In this document: piece by piece, positions 24,361 to 35,759 of the stretch
Position numbering within the stretch: position 1 is the stretch's first letter
How the letters are laid out: each line of letters opens with the position of its first letter
Assembly (NCBI RefSeq): GCF_950023065.1
Contig: NC_088677.1
Location: forward strand, 28,169,230 to 28,233,229
DNA from: Planococcus citri
Taxonomy: Eukaryota; Arthropoda; Insecta; Hemiptera; Pseudococcidae
Reading direction: 5' to 3'
Length of the DNA: 64,000 nt
Notes under the pieces: model-generated
The model's input: only the letters and a program-made list of their open reading frames with translations
What the model was told of the DNA's origin: nothing
Databases searched by the model: none
Translations under genes and position numbers: made by a program

Positions 24361-27300
24361 GCCTCAAAAAAAAAAAAAAAAACACCAGAAGTACATAAGC
24401 AAATCCTACGCTCCTATCTCCCCCTACCAATAACATTTAAAAAAATTAAAAAAGATTGCTCAAAGAGGAAACCAGGGAGGCAATTTCCCTCCTACGAGTA
24501 GATACATTTTGAGAAACCGCGATTTAAAAGTTTCACAGTTCGGTACCTATCAATTACCTGTCTTGATAAAGCTTCAGCAAAAAGCTTCGAGTTCTCGAAA
24601 AGTGCAAGAGATGATATTAGATTCATCTAGGCGTTCGAGCGTCTAACTAATGCTCGGGTATAAATCTTAAATGGGATATTCTATAATACCATCGTTTCGT
24701 TTGATTAATTAAGAATCATGCTTTTAATTATACGCGGAATATAAGGTGAATGTGATTTAGTACAGGGAGATATCTTATATGCTGCAAGTCGACGGTTGTT
24801 ATATGTACCTTATTTTTGTACACTTCAACTCTAAAGTATCTGCATCACGTGACGGTTTTTGCACCGCTCGAGGTTTCCAATGTACATAGGTACCCTATTC
24901 GCGTACCTAATACAGACAGAGACACACCCGTCGCGATGAGGTTTCATTACATTAAAATTTAGCTATTAATTAATGAGTATAAGTTGTATGATTACGTATA
25001 ACTAAATTGTGAAACCGATGCATGCTCGTTTCTTTTTATCCGGGTGCTTGATACGGTACCGTGTATAAGGGTACAAGTGATAGGGGATGAAGACGGAGAA
25101 AGACGTAAAACGTCGGATGAGACGATGTAAACGTTGAATCAGTTCGTTGTAAGCAACTTATTTCATCTCGTCGTATTGCCTTTTTAATGGCATTTTTATT
25201 GGCTTATTTTAGTACTTAAAACGAAACGATATACTGAACGAAGGGAAATCGTTAGCGAGCATTTTCAATTTTTTAGGGCGAAAAAAGGCTCGCAAAAGGG
25301 TCCTGCTTAGCGTGTATTGTGTCTATTTTGAATTACACGAACGAGCATGAAAAAACAGAGTGAATTCGTTATAAAGATTGATCTATTTTATTAGCAAAAC
25401 AAGGTTTTCACTTTTATACAACCAACGGATAAAAGACTCGGCGAATTTTCATAGCAACATGTACAGATATTCGTATGTATTTAAGAACGAATTTGATACA
25501 AAATCTTCGCTCGAAAAGGTTCTCCGAGTTATACGATCAATTTTTTAATTTTATTTCACGTATTAACGAAGTTACTTTAATGATTTTCATTCATCGTTTG
25601 GTAGGTATAGGCACCTATGCAAATCTGTGTAGGTCTATAAGGTAGGTATCTTCCATCTATACCACCGATGATGTTGATCATTAGCATAATTTGTAATATT
25701 GTCGCGTAAGGGTATTTGAGAATTTTACGCAAATATCTACGAATTTATTCATTACACGAAAATTGGGTTGATTTTGGTCAGCGAATATTTTATGATTTGC
25801 ATTTGTATAGCAAGTTGTTTGCATGGTTAAAAATGAATGTCGAAATTGACCGACAATTTACTTACGCCTCGTTGATTAAGCTAGGCTACTTTTTAATCAT
25901 AAGCGTAGATGGAAAAACTGAAAGAAAATTTTATTACGCAAAAATTGGCTCGAGAGTTTAACGATGAAAATGAAGAGAGTGAAAAAGTGCAAAACAGGGT
26001 TTAATTAGAAAATAAATTGTAAATTTTCATTACAAATCTAAGTTGAGAAGATATTTTCAGCATTTTAATTACGATTTCACGATAGAAATTTTTTCTTTGA
26101 ACGAAACCAGGATAGAATTTCAAGTCCCAAAATTCTGGTTAGGATTGAAGGTGAATTTTTGAAAATATAATGAATTCAAAAAATCCTTTACAGAAGTAAT
26201 AATTTTCAAACTTTTTCATGAATTGAGTGTGATTTTTTTCGAGCAAAATGACCCAATTTGAATAATTCTATCAATTTCAAACCTACTAGTTTTGGATTAT
26301 TTTTTAGCCTCTGGCCATTTTAAAAATTTTTTTAGAACTTGAAATTCCGTCTAAAGGAGCAAAAAAATTAAATTCAGAACCCATAACTTTTGTTGGTGCT
26401 TATTGAGCTTTCTCTCGACTGTTCTAAGTAGCTACTGCAAAATTCAATTCAAAAGTGAATTTTTGACCTATCAATGAATTCCAGAAAATGTGAAATGAAT
26501 CAGATTTGACTTTTTTAGCCCCTCCAACGCGATTTGAAATTTCTGAAGAAAATTGAAAACTCGTTGAAGGCTCCAAAAAAGTTCAATTTATTGTGATTTT
26601 TTATGAGAATCGTTTTTGTAGGTATTGGCAAAATTCCGTTAAAAGTGGGGGGGGGGGGAATCTAAATACAACCGATATGCCATTTCTTTCACGTATCTAT
26701 GTACCTACTTACCTAGTACCTACCTACATAAAATTGCCGAATTTTTAAATTTTACATTCCACCTGTTTTTCCCCTTTCCCTTTCTCTCACTCTCAGTCGT
26801 TCGCATTTTCTGTCTCGCCCGCTGCTCGCTTCGTTTGTGTGGTAAATTTTTCTTTGAAATTGGCATTTTCGGACGAGTTTTAATGTCTGCTGCGTACGCT
26901 AGTTGGCGTTTTGTTCATTGTGTGTGGGAATTAGAGAGTCGTGTGTTTTCTTTATTTAATTAAAATCAAAGCCACGCTTTCATGTTTAAACCCACAAAGA
27001 GGTACCTATATTTTTTCGTCGGCGAAATTTCATAATGTTTTGCGTGCAGCTTGGCGAATGATATGTCATTTGTTTATCGTCGAGTCGAATTTACCTCAGT
27101 TTGCGATGATTTTCACGAATCGTGTGTAGGCAAATGACTAATGAGAATCAAAATTTTTTTTTATAAAAAAAGGAACGGCATTCCTGCGGTGTTGAAATTT
27201 TACTCGTAGGTATACGTTGTATTGTTGAGAGAGTGGCTTGCTTGAACAATCGTTTGTAATTTTTCACGCGTAGCTTGGGATTTAAAGTTTAATACTTTGA

Positions 27301-27490
27301 CTTTGGGAAAGGGTTATGTCGTTTGTGCCCCAGAGACGTGATTTTGGAAGGGAAATTCTCGTAACTCAGTGTTATTTAATATTTCTCTGAAGTCGTTCAT
27401 GTAGGTACATCCTCCCAAAGTTTCTTTTCGAGGTGATAATTGCTGGTATCAAAAACATATCAATCGAGAGCAGAGAGAATTTTGCATCTC
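24361..27490. other. Intergenic, no gene recognised
   Basis: 24.5-25.7 kb appears mostly unique and without long open frames. Homopolymers occur near 24366 (A) and 26647 (G). No RNA gene or coding region can be supported. Confidence 0.5.
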
Positions 27491-27889
27491 TTGAACACCC
27501 TAGTTTTAAAAAATACGAGTAAATTCAAATTTGTGGATGAAATTTCTGTTTGAAAACTGCAATTTCTTTGCCCAGTGGCCATCTAGGAGTATCCGGCCAA
27601 AGGTTGCTACTCGAAGTATAAAGAACAAAATTTTACTTCGAAATTTGATAAATACCTTGTTTTTGGACCGTCGAATCGATTGGAGACTATTTCGAACCGT
27701 TTTGAGGAATTCTTGAGCGTCCAAAAAATTTTTAAATGCTGAAATTTCCGCAAAATTTTTTCTATCAAGGAGAAATGAAAGAGGACCTTACAGTACATCA
27801 ACAGCAAAAATTTCAAAATTTTTGCCAAAATCAAAAAAAAAAACCAGAATTTTAGAAAATTGACTCAGAAAGCTGAGATTTTGGTTTTA

Positions 27890-28740
27890 CTCTACATACT
27901 TTCCCACCTCTCGATTTTTTTCAATTTTGACCGTATAATTTGAATTTTGAAAAATTCTCCAAAAATCGAAAAATGAATTTTGGCACCTAAAATTTTGGCT
28001 AATGGTGTACATATTGTAAAGTCCTTCTTATTTAATAAAAATTTCATCTTTCAAAAATTTCCCAGAGGCTCCAGAATTACCCAAAACGTTTCGAAACCGT
28101 TTCCATTCGATTTGCAGAATTCAAAATAGGATACAAACCAAATTTCAGCTTTCTAGGTGAACTAGGTAGAATTTTGATTATTTTCTTTCAATTTTTTGAC
28201 TCGAATTCGATTTTTAAAAATTCGTCAAAAATTGAAAAATGAATTTTGGCACCCAACATTTTGGCTGATGATGTATTGTGAGGACCTTTTTATTTTGTAA
28301 AAATTCCATCATCAAAAAATTTTCTGGAGGCTCCAGAATTGCTCAAAATGGTTTGAAACCGTCTCCTATTCAAAATAGGATATAAAACAAAATTCAGCTT
28401 TCCAGGTCAATCAGGTAAAATTTTGAATTTTTTCAATTTTTGGACACGAATTTGATTTTTAAAAATTTGCCAAAAATCGAAAAATGAATTTTGGCATCTA
28501 AAATTTTGGCCGATGGTGTATTTTGAGGTCCTTTTATTTTGTAAAAATTTCATTCAGTTTTCTGGAGACTCCAGAATTGCCCAAAACGTCTCGAAACCGT
28601 TTCCATTCGATTTGCAGAGTCGAAAATAGGGTACATACCAAATTTCAGCTTTCTAGGTCAACTAGGTGAAATTTTGATTTTTTTTCCTAAATTTTTTGAC
28701 TAGAGTTTGATTTTTAAAAATCCACTAAAAATCTAATTCC
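27890..28740. repeat. Tandem repeat, about 250-260 bp unit, three units
   Basis: The string gaaaaatgaattttggca recurs at about 27969, 28229 and 28479. Each copy is followed by an 'attttggc' block, a 'tggtgta' block and then a 'ctccagaattgcccaaaacg' block. Related sequence occurs at 43.2-43.55 kb and 58.3-58.55 kb inside chitinase introns. Confidence 0.6.
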
Positions 28741-31700
28741 CCTTTCAAAATACAGCAACATGACTCAAGCAGATTAAGATCTCTTATCTTGATTTAAAAC
28801 AAAAATAGCTGAGTTTTGAAGGTGATTTCTTCATTTCTCTCGACTTGTCTCGGTTCTTATTCAGCACTTGAAATTGAAATCGAAAATCACCTGTTGTTCA
28901 AAATATCACCATTACCAACTTGATATTCAAAGATCTCCCTTTATTCGACATTCCTGCGATTCTAATCCACTCTTCATTTCATTATTCGTCAAACAGAATC
29001 TCTTCTTATTTCGAAAAGAATTTCTATAATGTACTAAAAATTACTCCACATCGTGCGTCTGAACTCATCGTGTAGGAGGCAAGAGCCAATTTACTCCGTC
29101 CTATTTTGGTCTGCTCGATTCGTATAAAAAATGAAATACCTTTAATTCACTACCGAGCTCATATTCAATGCTAAGGTCACAATATTTTCTGGTTGATTAT
29201 TGTCAAGTGTCGAGAACCAATCTTGGATTTTCTTTGCCAATTGAAACGGTCGTCGTCGTCTTCTTCTTCTTCTTCTTCTTCGTATCCTTACGTAGGTGAT
29301 ATGTATTATTACTTCACGCATAAAATCTTTGATATAGGCACTCGTATTTATATATAAAAAAAAGAGGATCCAGATGTCTAGAATTTGTAACTCAATTTCA
29401 CATCATAAGGCTGCGGATGAAATATGACTTTTATCAAGTTCCTTTTAAAAAAGAAATAGAGCGTGTAATAAAACAGGAAAAAGTACAAATGACGAATCGG
29501 TAATAGAGACACGATATCTTTCGCCTTATAAACCATCGCTGGCAATAAGCTTTCAGGGATGTTGGTACACGTATTCGTAACAAAAAGCAAAAAAAAACCT
29601 ACGAATATAATAACACCTATAATAGGTATAGCCTACGTAAAACTCAAAGGGGTTTATTACGGTAAAAAATAGCTAAAATAGGGAAAACGAAATGAAATGA
29701 AAATGCTATCCCTATTTACACGAGGAAATGAGAATTTGTGCAGCGAAATTGGCTTATACGAGAATGGGAGATGCAATAGTCAAACCTAATTTACCTACGT
29801 ACAAGAAGAAGTTGAAAAAAATGAGACTAAGATGCATTTGTGTCCTTGTAAAGGTATAGTATTTAATGAAAATACTCTCGCAAATAACGCAATTATGTGT
29901 CATGTATGGGTATAGTAAGTAAGTGTGGTAAAAAGAAGGTAAATCAATCAATTTCAGCGTTCCTTTCTTCTTGGAATTTTTCTTTTTACAGTTTCTCCTC
30001 GTTTAATGCATTTCAATTCTGACGTAATGAGCGATACTGTCTTGTTTGACGCTTAAAAGCGTCTTTAAAATATCCCCCAAGTGAATGATTTCTGTGTTAC
30101 GGTTTATCCATTGAATTTACGTGTAAGTAGATGTTGTTATCGCTGCCCACACAATATTATTAAAAAAATCACCCTTTCTACCTACCTTCTGCTAACGAGG
30201 AGAACAATAAATAAAATTTTTTACAACACAATCGAAGTTGATATTTTTTAAAACCATCTCATAATACTTGTTTGTGTACGGATGCGGACGTACTCGTATT
30301 TGGGAACAAAATAACCTTAAGGTTGAAACAGTTCGCATCGTTGTTTCAAATCCTTTATTTTGATTGATTAAAATGGTAAACGTTGTAGAAAAATACACTA
30401 GGTCTGTCTAAACGTAGGTACCTAGCACAAAGAAAACGAAAAATTTCCAGTCAATTTAATATCAATATGACACACGGTTTAATCTTTAAAACCATATTAC
30501 TCGATCACAAAAGGAAAATTCGAACGATGTAATTTTTTTTTACTTATAAAAACGTGGAAAATCCACTTCTGGTCCATTATGATGTATAAGTGTTTAGCTG
30601 AGAGTTGACATTTCTAAGCAATAATCGTCTGGAGGACTCGTACGAGGAAGGATTTCGTTGCTGTCGTCGTAATAATATTATCAGTATCCCATATGTCGAT
30701 TATTGTCAGCAACTAAATGCATAAAATGTATTATTCCTTCTTAAGCTATTTTAAATTTCACAACTCGCAATATTCTGTTTTTATGATAGATACAGTATCT
30801 ATTTTTTTTGCAAAGATGAGCTTGAGCAGGGGGTGACTGGAGTAGGTATTGCGTAAGCAATGGTGGCCAAAACACATTTTTCCCATTATGACCCTACTTT
30901 AAAGACCCCTGGCTCAGCCCCCGGAACGCCTAGACGGCTAAAAAAATGTCTGGATAGACTGCCCACTTAAAGTGAACTTCCTCGCTAATTTTTTGCCGAA
31001 ATCCCGGATACATTTTTCTTTTTGTCACACTTCACTTCACCTTAATATAATATATCGATGCAACCAACAAGCAGAAAGCCAAAAACCTCTTGCAATCAGC
31101 AATATGCCAGTGCGTCGACCTTTGGCCTTTGGTTTACTACGTTTTGACCTTGGGTTTATATTGCTTCGGTAGAGAATCGTTTTTGTCTTCTGAGGTAATC
31201 GTGTGCAATAATCTCTTCCACCTTTTTCTTTCGTTGAATTTGCACCGCTGAAAATTTATCCTTCGATTTCCTTACTTTTTTTTTGAGTTCTTTTTCTGAT
31301 TTTTTTTCCGTTGGAGTCATCATAACCAGAAGTTAAATAACTCAACTTAATCGATGATTGATTTTGTAATTTGAAGTTGCTTTTTTTGACCATTTTTTTT
31401 CAAGATAATTGATTCTTAAGAGAAACGAAATTATGCTTGTGATTAATCTTTTCGGGGGAGGAGAGGGGAGGGAAGAGGATTTCTTTGGAAAGAGTGTTTT
31501 TTCTGGAAAAGTATGTGTTATTAGCGTGGATTGCCAAAAAAAAGTCGACGAATTTTGACCAAATTCAGTAGAGACCTTCATTCTGAGTAGGTATAAAGTT
31601 ACCCAAAAATTTTTTAGTTCCGGAGGTGCCCCTTGGGGGATATTTCGACTCCCAAAGAGGAGAGATTTTCGAAAAAAAATCGTGGTTTTTTCCATCCTGT

Positions 31701-32500
31701 CGCTACACAACATGTTTTTGGAAAAAATGGCTCAGTCTTAAATAAAAGTACATATTCGAGATTTTGTGTTGATCTTCGGTGTTTCCGTCAAATTCCCGAG
31801 AACCACTTTTAGGGTTCTATACTGAGTGGTTGTAAATTCGCAAATTGCTTATTTTTGGATAAATTCATGTTCTGAAACATTTCTTCTTGGCAAGTATTTC
31901 GTATTAATCCTGTAAAAATATCAAAAGATATCAGTCCTGAAACCGAGGAAATATTTTGGAATGCAATGATGCCAATTTTTAGATCATTTAATCTCAAAAA
32001 ATCAAAAAAAAAGGCCAAAAACAGTTTTTTTCAATTTTTTGAAATTGGCACCACTGCGTTCCAACGGTTTCAAGAATAATAATATCATTCAAAATTTCGA
32101 CACGATCAATGGGACATATTATTTACTAAAAAAAAAAAATTCAAAACACGAATTTTATGGTTAAAAATAGAGGAAGATTTTCAAAAGGGTTAATTGGACA
32201 GATGTTTTTACTAAGGCAGAAGTGTTGTTGATGTTTGATGTAAAAGAACTTGAATTTTCATTGGCGAACATTTCTTCCCTTAAATTGAGGGTGGAGCCAA
32301 AATTTGAAAATAACATAGATAGCATATGGATGATTAGTTGCAGTAATTTAATTCATGTGCTCGATGATTTCAAATTAAATTTTTGTGTGAATGGATTTTC
32401 ATGGGGGGAGGGGGGGGGATTCTTGAATGAATGGAATTTTTATTATATGTACTAGAAGTGTAGGTAACGTGGGAATTGTAGACCCTTTCTTATCTTATGG
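28740..32500. other. Intergenic, no gene recognised
   Basis: AT-rich sequence with a (ctt)n microsatellite at about 29258-29281. The longest open frame (31342-31713 minus, 123 aa) has no recognisable motif and crosses purine/pyrimidine-rich low complexity. Confidence 0.5.
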
Positions 32501-32519
32501 CAAGCTATGTATAGGGCAT

Positions 32520-32745
32520 GGACCCAAGAGCACGTGGCCCACAGAGATATCCCATTTTAGCTTTTTAGCGGCCCTAATTTTGGCCTCCTCAATTAATCAG
32601 CCAAATTTTTTTCTCCCATTTTTTAAAGTGCAGGACACTGAGCATAAAAATTCATTCAGAAATTTTTTAAGCTGCCCAGTTTTTACCTCATCGACCCAAA
32701 TACGTCGCGGCTCACCGAGATTTTCTCAGTAACTCAGTGGGTGTG
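32520..32745 (+). repeat. Dispersed repeat copy B
   Basis: This is the counterpart, in opposite orientation, of the block at 23912-24131. Similarity covers nearly the whole segment with many substitutions, and both copies share ends near gagatatccc and ctcagtaact. Confidence 0.65.
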
Positions 32746-33174
32746 TCTGGGCCTGCCTAAGTACCATCATGGTGCTTGCAAAAATAGGCAGGAGATGTCC
32801 CCTTCATTCCCTCTTCCCTGTTTGGCCCATTATTACAATGGTAAATTTGTGTTTATAACATGATATTTATTAATGTTTTAATTATCACGGTACATTAGGG
32901 ATCTTAATTGATCTTCCTGAGCATCGATAATGCTTCTCGTCAAAAAGGAGCTTTGTGTACTACATTTATTTTCTGTCATTGTGTTTAAGTATTATTATGT
33001 GAAATAGACAGAAAATAATATGGACTAAGTATATGGGTAGGTAAGTGGTGGATAATAAGCACCATTATTAAATTAATCATTGCTCCATCTGATTGATGTA
33101 AATATCAGGCTTGTAGGACCGTTTTGTAGTTGCTCCAAAATCAAGGTCCTAGTTTGGAGCTTTCAAATGGTCCA

Positions 33175-33440
33175 GGGCGGCTATTACCGAAATATTTTTG
33201 CCTCCGCAATCGACGTAATCCAACGCAATGAACGTAAAAGATTGCGTCGTTTGCGTCGATAGAAAGCAACCATGTTGAGCGTAATGTGCGTTATTTTAAT
33301 ATTTGAGTAACAATAATGTTTATAAAAGCCCAATTAAAAATTAAAATTTTTTTTTTTCAAGATAACGCCAATAATTTGCAACGCTCATTACGTCGATTGC
33401 GGCGATTGCGGAGGCAAAAATATTTCGGTAATAGCCGCCC
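33175..33440. mobile_element. MITE with 38-bp perfect terminal inverted repeats
   Basis: The left end begins gggcggctattaccgaaata and the right end is its complement; identity continues for about 38 bases through 'tttttgcctccgcaatcg'. The 266-bp element has no coding capacity. Immediate flanks (cca on the left, agt on the right) do not form an obvious duplication. The interior also contains repeated 'gcgtcg' and 'attgcg' motifs. Confidence 0.75.
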
Positions 33441-33838
33441 AGTACGGTCATTTGGTTCTGCATTTTTTGTCTTTGTAGGTCGGTCCAGTCCGGTCTGGTC
33501 TTGACCAGAAATTTTCATTGTGGCCATGGGTCAGCCCAGGGCCAGGTCCAAAAAACGGTCTTCATTTTTCAGAAAGAAAAAAGCTTCCCAACACATAAGA
33601 TGAGTTGAAAAATAGGATTCTTACTTTCAAAATATGGAAACTTTGAAATAAATTAAATCACAATGGAAATCTATTCAAAATAGGCATCTAAAATGGTATT
33701 ATAAATTTGAAAAATTGGACATAACTGAGGTCTAAACTGCGGTCATTGGTACGATTTTTTAGAAAGGTCTTCGCCTCTTCAGTCTCAGTCTGTCCCTGTT
33801 ATTTTTTCTGAAATTAAGGGTCATCTATTCGGTTAATA

Positions 33839-34409
33839 CAGTGGCGTCGCGATAAGTGAAACGTCAATCTGTGAAAAAACTCAATAAGTGAAATAAAAAC
33901 CTCCTTCCCTTCACCTTGGACCAATTTTACATGTAAATCAACCTCAATAAGTGAAAAAAGGCTACCTCGTTAACTGAAACTAGGATTTATCCCAAAATTA
34001 TCACGTTTACCTCTACAAGTGAAATGTTGTCTGTGTTTTACCTCTATAAGTGAAAATACCTCTTTAACTGAAAGGTACTGACTCGTTCAGCCTCTATAAG
34101 TGAAAGACAGCCTCCATGTTTTGCTAAAGTTGAATCGTTTCCAATGGATTATGTGTCAAACAAGAAGGGATGGATGACCTATGAGCTGTTTAAAGACTGG
34201 CTGATCAAACTAAATTCAAAAATGATCAAAGAAAATCGGAAAATCTTATTGTTCAATTCATTTTTTTCGTTTTTTTTTAAAATCCGAACTTTGATAAGTG
34301 AAAATTAACCAAAAAAAAACTCTCTAACTCAAATCTTGGTATGTGAAAAACTCGATAAGTGAAACAAAAATTTTCTTCCCTTGAATTTTCACTTATCGCG
34401 ACGCCACTG
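33839..34409. mobile_element. Tc1/mariner-superfamily (pogo/Tigger-like) MITE, TA target
   Basis: The termini are inverted copies of cagtggcgtcgcgataagtg, extending three more bases, and are flanked by TA at 33837-33838 and 34410-34411. Inside, the strings 'ctcaataagtgaaa', 'ctctataagtgaaa' and 'ctcgataagtgaaac' recur, giving subterminal repeats. At 571 bp with no transposase frame it is non-autonomous. The TA flank and CAGT start fit the pogo-like group; the exact family is inference. Confidence 0.75.
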
Positions 34410-34421
34410 TATTTACATAAA

Positions 34422-34836
34422 TGAAGGGCTAATTGTGAAAGTCGCCTAAGTCAGGAGTGATTTTTGTACAAATCAATGAAAGCGTTGTTGTCCTACTTCA
34501 ATGGTAATGTAAAAACTTTTACGGTCAAGTATTTAAAAAACATCTTCAACTATTCCAGAATACATTACAATACTCATTTTTCCCTTTAAAATTGATGAAA
34601 TATGAAAAAAAAATGTTTAAAGTTGTGTGTACAAAAAAATGACTAAGGCGACTTTCACCATTAGTGCAGTCCTTCATAACTTGCAACGTGCAACTTGCAA
34701 CTCGCAACTTCTTATTTTTGATAAGAAGTCGCTCGGTTATTGGCTGAAGTTGCACAACCAAAATCAAAATCTTTTGTTTTCGGTTGCAGGTTGCACGTTG
34801 CGTTGCAAGGTATGTAGGACAGCACTTAGCCCTTCA
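34422..34836. mobile_element. Older inverted-repeat element (host of nested MITE)
   Basis: The left end tgaagggctaattgtgaaag and the right end form an inverted repeat only when 34664-34828 (the nested MITE plus one target copy) is removed. Then ctaaggcgactttcaccatt joins agcccttca and matches the left end in complement. It sits 11 bases from the preceding TA element. Confidence 0.6.
34664..34825. mobile_element. Nested MITE with TTA target duplication (PIF/Harbinger-like)
   Basis: The termini gtgcagtcct and, in complement, gtgctgtcct extend into imperfect inverted repeats with 'ttgcaacgtgcaac'. TTA lies on both sides (34661-34663 and 34826-34828), the target-site type of PIF/Harbinger. Length 162 bp, no coding. 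Confidence 0.6.
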
Positions 34837-35331
34837 AATAGACCCGTTCGCGTACCAGTGTTGTGTGAATATAGTGGGTGTCTAAGCATTGTTTTTCTAT
34901 GCAAAAGTTGTCCCAGTGAACCCAGTGAACCCTCACACAACGAAAGAAAAAACGCTTCGACTACGAAATATTAGTTAAATTCACGATGTACCCGTACGCT
35001 TATTAAAACCGAATATCTCACCATGAACCGGTCTATTCTTTTTAGAGGTCCAAGGTAAGGTCCGGTCCACTCGGTCTTGTGTGCATTTTTTGGTCTGGTC
35101 CCGGTCATCGGTCCGGTTTTTTGGTCCAGTCTGACAATTAAGCCTGATAAAATATTAGTGGATACTGCGCACAAGCCCTTTATTCACGAATATTATTCAA
35201 ACAGGTATCAAATTATATCTGTGTGAATTATTACCCTTTAATTCATTGCATCTTCGATTAAAATAATGGTATCCGAATACATCGGATGATTGTTACAGCT
35301 TAATTCATTAACGCAAGTCATATGTACCTAG

Positions 35332-35751
35332 TAGGGCTGAAAACGGTTACACTACCCGCTAACCGGTATCTGGTGAAAATACCGGCTAAGCCCGCTAGTG
35401 GTGGGTATTGAGTTGATTCGGGTGTAGATAGTAGCGTATAGCGAGCACAACCCGATTGATTTCAAACTTAGTCAGCGCACTCACCCCAAAACTTGATAAT
35501 GTGTAAGTGGAAGGAGTTACGCTTCACCACATGTTGTTTGTATGTGTGATTGACGTTTGACAGTGTTTGATGAAATGATGACTATGATGATGTCATGCCA
35601 GTACACCGACAACGCATTCAACTCGCTTCAAGTTATAATGAGAACCAGTGTGAAATTGTTTCAACTCGCTACCAGCTACTAGCGAGAAGCGAGAATTTAC
35701 AGTATGTGTACAGTAGTTATCCGCTGTCAGCGAGTACTGTTTTCAGCTCTA
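35332..35751. mobile_element. hAT-type MITE with 8-bp target-site duplication
   Basis: The 5' end is tagggctgaaaac and the 3' end, in complement, tagagctgaaaac. A perfect 8-base direct repeat, gtacctag, flanks it at 35324-35331 and 35752-35759. The eight-base duplication and the terminal sequence are characteristic of hAT elements. At 420 bp it is non-autonomous. Confidence 0.8.
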
Positions 35752-35759
35752 GTACCTAG

